Shown one piece after another: positions 33,601 through 45,600 of a stretch of 64,000 bases of DNA (position 1 is its first letter; each line of letters starts with the position of its first letter). A model generated the notes under the pieces. That model saw nothing but the letters and a program-made list of their open reading frames with translations. It did no database searches and was not told the DNA's origin. Source of the DNA: Amphiura filiformis (Eukaryota; Echinodermata; Ophiuroidea; Amphilepidida; Amphiuridae); NCBI RefSeq assembly GCF_039555335.1, contig NC_092640.1:39786295-39850294 (forward strand). Direction: 5' to 3'. A program made the translations under genes and the position numbers.

Positions 33601-36600
33601 GAGGTATTATAATCACTTGGTGTTGTAGCCAAGGATCAAGGATGTGAAGAGGTATTATAATCTCTTAGTGTTGTAGCAAGGATCAAGGATATGAAGGAGG
33701 TATTATAATCTCTTAGTGTTGTAGCCAAGGATCAAGGATGTGAAGAGGTATTATAATCACTAAGTGTCGTAGCCAAGGATCAAGGATGTGAAGAGGTATT
33801 ATAATCTCTTAGTGTTGTAGCAAGGATCAAGGATGTGAAGGAGGTATTATAATCTCTTAGTGTTGTAGCAAGGATCAAGGATGTGAAGAAGGTATTATAA
33901 TCACTTAGTGTTGTAGCAAGGATCAAGGATGTGAAGGAGGTATTATAATCTCTTAGTGTTGTAGAAAGGATCAAGGATGTGAAGGAGGTATTATAATCTC
34001 TTACTGTTGTAGCAAGGATCAAGGATGTGAAGGACGAATTATAATCACTTAGTGTTGTAGCAAGGATCAGGGATGTGAAGGAGATATTATAATCTCTTAG
34101 TGTTGAAGCAAGGATCAAGGATGTGAAGGAGATATTATAATCACTTAGTGTTGTAGCAAGGATCAAGGATGTGAAGGAGGTATTATAATCTCTTAGTGTT
34201 GTAGTCAAGGATCAAGGATGTGAAGGAGGAATTATAATCACTTAGTGTTGTAGCAAGGATCAAGGATGTGAAGGAGATATTATAATCTCTTAGTGTTGTA
34301 GCAAGGATCAAGGATGTGAAGGAGGAATTATAATCACTTAGTGTTGTAGCAAGGATCAAGGATGTGAAGGAGATATTATAATCACTTAGTGTTGTAGCAA
34401 TGATCAGGGATGTGAAGGAGATATTATAATCTCTTAGTGTTGTAGCAAGGATCAAGGATGTGAAGGAGGTATTATAATCACTTAGTGTTGTAGCAAGGAT
34501 CAGGGATGTGAAGGAGATATTATAATCTCTTAGTGTTGTAGCAAGGATCAAGGATGTGAAGGAGGTATTATAATCACTTAGTGTTGTAGCAAGGATCAAG
34601 GATGTGAAGGAGATATTATAATCTCTTAGTGCTGTAGCAAAGATCAAGGATGTGAAGGAGATATTATAATCTCTTAGTGTTGTAGCAAGGATCAAGGATG
34701 TGAAGGAGGTATTATAATCACTTAGTGTTGTAGCAAGGATCAGGGATGTGAAGGAGATATTATAATCACTTAGTGTTGTAGCAAGGATCAAGGATGTGAA
34801 GGAGATATTATAATCACTTAGTGTTGTAGCAAGGATCAAGGATGTGAAGGAGATATTGTATTTCTCTTAGTGTCGTAGCCAAGGATCAAGGATGTGAAGG
34901 AGGTATTATAATCACTTAGTGTTGTAGCAAGGATCAAGAATGTAAAGGAGGTATTATAATCTCTTAGTGTTGTAGCAAGGATCAAGGATGTGAAGGAGAT
35001 ATTATAATCTCTTAGTGTTGTAATGATAATATTTATTTCAATTGCCATAAATTACAAACATGAACAACATTAAAACATTAATCCTTGTAGCCAAGGATCA
35101 AGGATATGAAGGAGGTATTATAATCTCTTAGTGTTGTAGCCAAGGATCAAGGATGTGAAGAGGTATTATAATCACTTGGTGTTGTAGCCAAGGATCAAGG
35201 ATGTGAAGAGGTATTATAATCTCTTAGTGTTGTAGCAAGGATCAAGGATATGAAGGAGGTATTATAATCTCTTAGTGTTGTAGCCAAGGATCAAGGATGT
35301 GAAGAGGTATTATAATCACTAAGTGTCGTAGCCAAGGATCAAGGATGTGAAGAGGTATTATAATCTCTTAGTGTTGTAGCAAGGATCAAGGATGTGAAGG
35401 AGGTATTATAATCTCTTAGTGTTGTAGCAAGGATCAAGGATGTGAAGAAGGTATTATAATCACTTAGTGTTGTAGCAAGGATCAAGGATGTGAAGGAGGT
35501 ATTATAATCTCTTAGTGTTGTAGAAAGGATCAAGGATGTGAAGGAGGTATTATAATCTCTTACTGTTGTAGCAAGGATCAAGGATGTGAAGGAGGAATTA
35601 TAATCACTTAGTGTTGTAGCAAGGATCAGGGATGTGAAGGAGATATTATAATCTCTTAGTGTTGAAGCAAGGATCAAGGATGTGAAGGAGATATTATAAT
35701 CACTTAGTGTTGTAGCAAGGATCAAGGATGTGAAGGAGGTATTATAATCTCTTAGTGTTGTAGTCAAGGATCAAGGATGTGAAGGAGGAATTATAATCAC
35801 TTAGTGTTGTAGCAAGGATCAAGGATGTGAAGGAGATATTATAATCTCTTAGTGTTGTAGCAAGGATCAAGGATGTGAAGGAGGAATTATAATCACTTAG
35901 TGTTGTAGCAAGGATCAAGGATGTGAAGGAGATATTATAATCACTTAGTGTTGTAGCAAGGATCAGGGATGTGAAGGAGATATTATAATCTCTTAGTGTT
36001 GTAGCAAGGATCAAGGATGTGAAGGAGGTATTATAATCACTTAGTGTTGTAGCAAGGATCAGGGATGTGAAGGAGATATTATAATCTCTTAGTGTTGTAG
36101 CAAGGATCAAGGATGTGAAGGAGGTATTATAATCACTTAGTGTTGTAGCAAGGATCAAGGATGTGAAGGAGATATTATAATCTCTTAGTGCTGTAGCAAA
36201 GATCAAGGATGTGAAGGAGATATTATAATCTCTTAGTGTTGTAGCAAGGATCAAGGATGTGAAGGAGGTATTATAATCACTTAGTGTTGTAGCGAGGATC
36301 AAGGATGTGAAGGAGGAATTATAATCACTTAGTGTTGTAGCAAGGATCAAGGATGTGAAGGAGATATTATAATCTCTTAGTGTCGTAGCCAAGGATCAAG
36401 GATGTGAAGGAGGAATTATAATCACTTAGTGTTGTAGCAAGGATCAAGGATGTGAAGGAGATATTATAATCTCTTAGTGTTGTAGCAAGGATCAAGGATG
36501 TGAAGGAGGAATTATAATCTCTTAGTGTTGTAGCAAGGATCAGGGATGTGAAGGAGATATTATAATCACTTAGTGTTGTAGCAAGGATCAAGGATGTGAA

Positions 36601-39600
36601 GGAGGTATTATAATCACTTAGTGTTGTAGCAAGGATCAAGGATGTGAAGGAGATATTATAATCACTTAGTGTTGTAGCAAGGATCAAGGATGTGAAGGAG
36701 GTATTATAATCTCTTAGTGTTGTAGCAAGGATCAAGGATGTGAAGGAGATATTATAATCACTTAGTGTTGTAGCAAGGATCAAGGATGTGAAGGAGGAAT
36801 TAAAATCACTTAGTGTTGTAGCAAGGATCAAGGATGTGAAGGAGATATTATAATCTCTTAGTGTTGTAGCAAGGATCAAGGATGTGAAGGAGGAATTATA
36901 ATCACTTAGTGTTGTAGCAAGGATCAAGGATGTGAAGGAGACATTATAATCACTTAGTGTTGTAGCAAGGATCAAGGATGTGAAGGAGATATTATAATCA
37001 CTTAGTGTTGTAGCAAGGATCAAGGATGTGAAGGAGGAATTATAATCACTTAGTGTTGTAGCAAGGATCAAGGATGTGAAGGAGATATTATAATCTCTTA
37101 GTGTTGTAGTCAAGGATCAAGGATGTGAAGGAGATATTATAATCACTTAGTGTTGTAGCAAGGATCAAGGATGTGAAGGAGGTATTATAATCTCTTAGTG
37201 TTGTAGCAAGGATCAAGGATGTGAAGGAGATATTATAATCTCTTAGTGTTGTAGCAAGGATCAAGGATGTGAAGGAGGTATTATAATCTCTTAGTGTTGT
37301 AGCAAGGATCAAGGATGTGAAGGAGATATTATAATCACTTAGTGTTGCAGCAAGGATCAAGGATGTGAAGGAGGTATTATAATCTCTTAGTGTTGTAGCA
37401 AGGATCAAGGATGTGAAGGAGGAATTATAATCTCTTAGTGTTGTAGCAAGGATCAAGGATGTGAAGGAGATATTATAATCACTTAGTTTTGTAGCAAGGA
37501 TCAAGGATGTGAAGGAGATATTATAATCACTTAGTGTTGTAGCAAGGATCAAGGATGTGAAGGAGATATTATAATCACTTAGTGTTGTAGCAAGGATCAA
37601 GGATGTGAAGGAGATATTGTATTTCTCTTAGTGTCGTAGCCAAGGATCAAGGATGTGAAGGAGGTATTATAATCACTTAGTGTTGTAGCAAGGATCAAGA
37701 ATGTAAAGGAGGTATTATAATCTCTTAGTGTTGTAGCAAGGATCAAGGATGTGAAGGAGATATTATAATCTCTTAGTGTTGTAATGATAATATTTATTTC
37801 AATTGCCATAAATTACAAACATGAACAACATTAAAACATTAATCCTTGTAGCCAAGGATCAAGGATATGAAGGAGGTATTATAATCTCTTAGTGTTGTAG
37901 CCAAGGATCAAGGATGTGAAGAGGTATTATAATCACTTGGTGTTGTAGCCAAGGATCAAGGATGTGAAGAGGTATTATAATCTCTTAGTGTTGTAGCAAG
38001 GATCAAGGATATGAAGGAGGTATTATAATCTCTTAGTGTTGTAGCCAAGGATCAAGGATGTGAAGAGGTATTATAATCACTAAGTGTCGTAGCCAAGGAT
38101 CAAGGATGTGAAGAGGTATTATAATCTCTTAGTGTTGTAGCAAGGATCAAGGATGTGAAGGAGGTATTATAATCTCTTAGTGTTGTAGCAAGGATCAAGG
38201 ATGTGAAGAAGGTATTATAATCACTTAGTGTTGTAGCAAGGATCAAGGATGTGAAGGAGGTATTATAATCTCTTAGTGTTGTAGAAAGGATCAAGGATGT
38301 GAAGGAGGTATTATAATCTCTTACTGTTGTAGCAAGGATCAAGGATGTGAAGGAGGAATTATAATCACTTAGTGTTGTAGCAAGGATCAGGGATGTGAAG
38401 GAGATATTATAATCTCTTAGTGTTGAAGCAAGGATCAAGGATGTGAAGGAGATATTATAATCACTTAGTGTTGTAGCAAGGATCAAGGATGTGAAGGAGG
38501 TATTATAATCTCTTAGTGTTGTAGTCAAGGATCAAGGATGTGAAGGAGGAATTATAATCACTTAGTGTTGTAGCAAGGATCAAGGATGTGAAGGAGATAT
38601 TATAATCTCTTAGTGTTGTAGCAAGGATCAAGGATGTGAAGGAGGAATTATAATCACTTAGTGTTGTAGCAAGGATCAAGGATGTGAAGGAGATATTATA
38701 ATCACTTAGTGTTGTAGCAATGATCAGGGATGTGAAGGAGATATTATAATCTCTTAGTGTTGTAGCAAGGATCAAGGATGTGAAGGAGGTATTATAATCA
38801 CTTAGTGTTGTAGCAAGGATCAGGGATGTGAAGGAGATATTATAATCTCTTAGTGTTGTAGCAAGGATCAAGGATGTGAAGGAGGTATTATAATCACTTA
38901 GTGTTGTAGCAAGGATCAAGGATGTGAAGGAGATATTATAATCTCTTAGTGCTGTAGCAAAGATCAAGGATGTGAAGGAGATATTATAATCTCTTAGTGT
39001 TGTAGCAAGGATCAAGGATGTGAAGGAGGTATTATAATCACTTAGTGTTGTAGCAATGATCAGGGATGTGAAGGAGATATTATAATCTCTTAGTGTTGTA
39101 GCAAGGATCAAGGATGTGAAGGAGGTATTATAATCACTTAGTGTTGTAGCAAGGATCAGGGATGTGAAGGAGATATTATAATCACTTAGTGTTGTAGCAA
39201 GGATCAAGGATGTGAAGGAGGTATTATAATCTCTTAATGTTGTAGCAAGAATCAAGGATGTGAAGGAGGTATTATAATCACTTAGTGTTGTAGCAAGGAT
39301 CAAGGATGTGAAGAGGTATTATAATCACTAAGTGTCGTAGCCAAGGATCAAGGATGTGAAGGAGGTATTATAATCACTTAGTGTTGTAGCAAGGATCAAG
39401 GATGTGAAGGAGATATTATAATCTCTTAGTGTTGTAGCAAGGATCAAGGATGTGAAGGAGACATTATAATCTCTTAGTGTTGTAGCAAGGATCAAGGATA
39501 TGAAGGAGGTATTATAATCACTTAGTGTTGTAGCAAGGATCAAGGATGTGAAGGAGGAATTAAAATCACTTAGTGTTGTAGCAAGGATCAAGGATGTGAA

Positions 39601-42600
39601 GGAGATATTATAATCTCTTAGTGTTGTAGTCAAGGATCAAGGATGTGAAGGAGATATTATAATCTCTTAGTGTTGTAGCAAGGATCAAGGATGTGAAGGA
39701 GATATTATAATCTCTTAGTGTTGTAGTCAAGGATCAAGGATGTGAAGGAGATATTATAATCTCTTAGTGTTGTAGCAAGGATCAAGGATGTGAAGGAGAT
39801 ATTATAATCACTTAGTGTTGTAGCAAGGATCAAGGATGTGAAGGAGATATTATAATCTCTTAGTGTTGTAGCAAGGATCAAGGATGTGAAGGAGATATTA
39901 TAATTACTTAGTGTTGTAGCAAGGATCAAGGATGTGAAGGCTGTATTATAATCACTAAGTGTCGTAGCAAGGATCAAGGATGTGAAGGAGATATTATAAT
40001 CACTTAGTGTTGTAGCAAAGATCAAGGATGTGAAGGAGGTATTATAATCTCTTAGTGTTGTAGCAAGGATCAAGGATGTGAAGGAGGAATTATAATCACT
40101 TAGTGTTGTAGCAAGGATCAAGGATGTGAAGGAGGTATTATAATCACTTAGTGTTGTAGCAAGGATCAAGGATGTGAAGGAGGTATTATAATCTCTTAGT
40201 GTTGTAGCAAGGATCAAGGATGTGAAGGAGGAATTATAATCACTTAGTGTTGTAGCAAGGATCAAGGATGTGAAGGCGATATTATAATCACTAAGTGTTG
40301 TAGCAAGGATCAAGGATGTGAAGGAGGTATTATAATCTCTTAGTGTTGGAGCAAGGATCAAGGATGTGAAGGAGGTATTATAATCACTTAGTGTTGTAGC
40401 AAGGATCGAGGATGTAAAGGAGAAATTATAATCACTTAGTGTTGTAGCAAGTATCAAGTATGTGAAGGAGGTATTATAATCACTTAGTGATGTAGCAAGG
40501 ATCAAGGATGTGAAGGAGGTATTATAATCTCTTAGTGTTGTAGCAAGGATCAAGGATGTGAAGGAGGTATTATAATCACTTAGTGTTGTAGCAAGGATCA
40601 AGGCTGTGAAGGAGGTATTATAATCACTTAGTGATGTAGCAAGGATCAAGGATGTGAAGGCGATATTATAATCACTTAGTGTTGTAGCAAGGATCAAGGA
40701 TGTGAAGGAGATATTATAATTACTTAGTGTTGTAGCAAGGATCAAGGATGTGAAGGCTGTATTATAATCACTAAATGTCGTAGCAAGTATCAAGGATGTG
40801 AAGGAGATATTATAATCACTTAGTGTTGTAGCAAAGGGTCAAGGATGTGAAGGAGATATTATAATCACTTAGTGTTGTAGCAAGGATCAAGGATGTGAAG
40901 GAGGTATTATAATCTCTTTGTGTTGGAGCCAAGGATCAAAGATGTGAAGAGGTATTATAATCTCTTAGTGTTGTAGCAAGGATCAAGGATGTGAAGGAGG
41001 TATTATAATCTCTTAGTGTTGTAGCAAGGATCAAGGATGTGAAGGAGGTATTATAATCACTTAGTGATGTAGCAAGGATCAAGGATGTGAAGGAGGTATT
41101 ATAATCACTTAGTGATGTAGCAAGGATCAAGGATGTGAAGAGGTATTATAATCTCTTAGTGTTGTAGCAAGGATCAAGGATGTGAAGGAGGTATTATAAT
41201 CTCTTAGTGTTGTAGCAAGGATCAAGGATGTGAAGGAGGTATTATAATCACTAAGTGTCGTAGCCAAGGATCAAGGATGTGAAGAGGTATTATAATCTCT
41301 TAGTGTTAAAAAAAGAAAGCGCAGTGATTTATAGTGCGCTACGCACAGGCACAACCCCTAGACGTTGATCCACAAGCCTCAGCACACTTTACAGGTTGTC
41401 GCTGACCACTATGGCCCCACATCATTCCATAAAACATTAAACAACAAATCAGGGACTTTTCAGCTTCAAGAGCGCACACCCTAGACATTCCACAAATAAC
41501 CATCGCAACCAGGATCAGCTCCCCGAGTTTCGTACGGGTTACAACGAGACAAATTAGCAGTGAGTTCCTTGTCCAAGGGAATTTCAAGCTAACTCAATTT
41601 TTCCACGAGAGCATACTAGGCACCACCAGGGTTCGAACCCGCAACCTCTCGCACCATAGTCGAACGCCTTATCGATTGAGCTAACTTGACTGCTGTAGCA
41701 AAGATCAAGGATGTGAAGGAGATATTATAATCACTTAGTGTTGTAGCAAGGATCAAGGATGTGAAGGAGGTATTATAATCTCTTAGTGTTGTAGCAAGGA
41801 TCAAGGATGTGAAGGAGATATTATAATCTCTTAGTGTTGTAGCAAGGATCAAAGATGTGAAGGCTGTATTATAATCACTAAGTGTCGTAGCCAAGGATCA
41901 AGGATGTGAAGGAGATATTATAATCACTTAGTGTTGTAGCAAGGATCAAGGATGTGAAGGAGGTATTATAATCTCTTAGTGTTGTAGCAAGGATCAAGGA
42001 TGTGAAGGCGGTATTATAATCACTTAGTGTTGTAGCAAGGATAAAGGATGTGAAGGAGGTATTATAATCTCTTAGTGTTGTAGCAAGGATCAAGGATGTG
42101 AAGGAGGTATTATAATCACTTAGTGTTGTAGCAAGGATCAAGGATGTGAAGGAGGTATTATAATCACTAAGGGTTGTAGCCAAGGATCAAGGATGTGAAG
42201 GAGGTATTATAATCACTTAGTGTTGTAGCAAGGATCGAGGATGTAAAGGAGAAATTATAATCACTTAGTGTTGTAGCAAGTATCAAGTATGTGAAGGAGG
42301 TATTATAATCACTTAGTGATGTAGCAAGGATCAAGGATGTGAAGGAGGTATTATAATCTCTTAGTGTTGTAGCAAGGATCAAGGATGTGAAGGAGGTATT
42401 ATAATCACTTAGTGTTGTAGCAAGGATCGAGGATGTAAAGGAGAAATTATAATCACTTAGTGTTGTAGCAAGTATCAAGTATGTGAAGGAGGTATTATAA
42501 TCACTTAGTGATGTAGCAAGGATCAAGGATGTGAAGGAGGTATTATAATCTCTTAGTGTTGTAGCAAGGATCAAGGATGTGAAGGAGGTATTATAATCAC

Positions 42601-45600
42601 TTAGTGTTGTAGCAAGGATCAAGGCTGTGAAGGAGGTATTATAATCACTTAGTGATGTAGCAAGGATCAAGGATGTGAAGGCGATATTATAATCACTTAG
42701 TGTTGTAGCAAGGATCAAGGATGTGAAGGAGATATTATAATTACTTAGTGTTGTAGCAAGGATCAAGGATGTGAAGGCTGTATTATAATCACTAAATGTC
42801 GTAGCAAGTATCAAGGATGTGAAGGAGATATTATAATCACTTAGTGTTGTAGCAAAGGTCAAGGATGTGAAGGAGATATTATAATCACTTAGTGTTGTAG
42901 CAAGGATCAAGGATGTGAAGGAGGTATTATAATCTCTTTGTGTTGGAGCCAAGGATCAAAGATGTGAAGAGGTATTATAATCTCTTAGTGTTGTAGCAAG
43001 GATCAAGGATGTGAAGGAGGTATTATAATCTCTTAGTGTTGTAGCAAGGATCAAGGATGTGAAGGAGGTATTATAATCACTTAGTGATGTAGCAAGGATC
43101 AAGGATGTGAAGGAGGTATTATAATCACTTAGTGATGTAGCAAGGATCAAGGATGTGAAGAGGTATTATAATCTCTTAGTGTTGTAGCAAGGATCAAGGA
43201 TGTGAAGGAGGTATTATAATCTCTTAGTGTTGTAGCAAGGATGAAGGATGTGAAGGAGGTATTATAATCACTAAGTGTCGTAGCCAAGGATCAAGGATGT
43301 GAAGAGGTATTATAATCTCTTAGTGTTAAAAAAAGAAAGCGCAGTGATTTATAGTGCGCTACGCACAGGCACAACCCCTAGACGTTGATCCACAAGCCTC
43401 AGCACACTTTACAGGTTGTCGCTGACCACTATGGCCCCACATCATTCCATAAAACATTAAACAACAAATCAGGGACTTTGCAGCTTCAAGAGCGCACACC
43501 CTAGACATTCCACAAATAACCATCGCAACCAGGATCAGCTCCCCGAGTTTCGTACGGGTTACAACGAGACAAATTAGCAGTGAGTTCCTTGTCCAAGGGA
43601 ATTTCAAGCTAACTCAATTTTTCCACGAGAGCATACTAGGCACCACCAGGGTTCGAACCCGCAACCTCTCGCACCATAGTCGAACGCCTTATCGATTGAG
43701 CTAACTTGACTGCTGTAGCAAAGATCAAGGATGTGAAGGAGATATTATAATCACTTAGTGTTGTAGCAAGGATCAAGGATGTGAAGGAGGTATTATAATC
43801 TCTTAGTGTTGTAGCAAGGATCAAGGATGTGAAGGAGATATTATAATCTCTTAGTGTTGTAGCAAGGATCAAAGATGTGAAGGCTGTATTATAATCACTA
43901 AGTGTCGTAGCCAAGGATCAAGGATGTGAAGGAGATATTATAATCACTTAGTGTTGTAGCAAGGATCAAGGATGTGAAGGAGGTATTATAATCTCTTAGT
44001 GTTGTAGCAAGGATCAAGGATGTGAAGGAGGTATTATAATCTCTTAGTGTTGTAGCAAGGATCAAGGATGTGAAGGAGGTATTATAATCACTTAGTGTTG
44101 TAGCAAGGATCAAGGATGTGAAGGAGGTATTATAATCACTAAGGGTTGTAGCCAAGGATCAAGGATGTGAAGGAGGTATTATAATCACTTAGTGTTGTAG
44201 CAAGGATCAAGGATGTGAAGGAGATATTATAATCACTTAGTGTTGCAGCAAGGATCAAGGATGTGAAGGAGGTATTATAATCACTTAGTGTTGTAGCAAG
44301 GATCAAGGATGTGAAGGAGGAATTAAAATCACTTAGTGTTGTAGCAAGGATCAAGGATGTGAAGGAGATATTATAATCTCTTAGTGTTGTAGCAAGGATC
44401 AAAGATGTGAAGGAGGTATTATAATCACTAAGGGTTGTAGCCAAGGATCAAGGATGTGAAGGAGGTATTATAATCACTTAGTGTTGTAGCAAGGATCAAG
44501 GATGTGAAGGAGGTATTATAATCTCTTAGTGTTGTAGCAAGGATCAAGGATGTGAAGGAGATATTATAATCACTTAGTGTTGCAGCAAGGATCAAGGATG
44601 TGAAGGAGGTATTATAATCACTTAGTGTTGTAGCAAGGATCAAGGATGTGAAGGAGGAATTAAAATCACTTAGTGTGGTAGCAAGGATCAAGGATGTGAA
44701 GGAGGTATTATAACCACTTAGTGTTGTAGCAAGGATCAAGGATGTGAAGGAGGAATTAAAATCACTTAGTGTTGTAGCAAGGATCAAGGATGTGAAGGAG
44801 ATATTATAATCTCTTAGTGTTGTAGCAAGGATCAAAGATGTGAAGGAGGTATTATAATCACTAAGGGTTGTAGCCAAGGATCAAGGATGTGAAGGAGGTA
44901 TTATAATCACTTAGTGTTGTAGCAAGGATCAAGGATGTGAAGGAGGTATTATAATCTCTTAGTGTTGTAGCAAGGATCAAGGATGTGAAGGAGATATTAT
45001 AATCACTTAGTGTTGCAGCAAGGATCAAGGATGTGAAGGAGGTATTATAATCACTTAGTGTTGTAGCAAGGATCAAGGATGTGAAGGAGGAATTAAAATC
45101 ACTTAGTGTTGTAGCAAGGATCAAGGATGTGAAGGAGATATTATAATCACTTAGTGTTGTAGCCAAGGATCAAAGATGTGAAGAGGTATTATAATCTCTT
45201 AGTGTTGTAGCCAAGGATAAAGGATGTAAAGGAGGTATTATAATCACTTAGTGTTGTAGCAAGGATCAAGGATGTGAAGGAGGAATTAAAATCACTTAGT
45301 GTTGTAGCAAGGATCAAGGATGTGAAGGAGATATTATAATCTCTTAGTGTTGTAGCCAAGGATCAAGGATGTGAAGGAGATATTATAATCATTTAGTGTT
45401 GTAGCCAAGGATCAAAGATGTGAAGAGGTATTATAATCTCTTAGTGTTGTAGCCAAGGATCAAGGATGTGAAGGAGGTATTATAATCACTAAGTGTCGTA
45501 GCCAAGGATCAAGGATGTGAAGAGGTATTATAATCTCTTAGTGTTGTAGCAAGGATCAAGGATATGAAGGAGGTATTATAATCACTTAGTGTTGTAGCAA

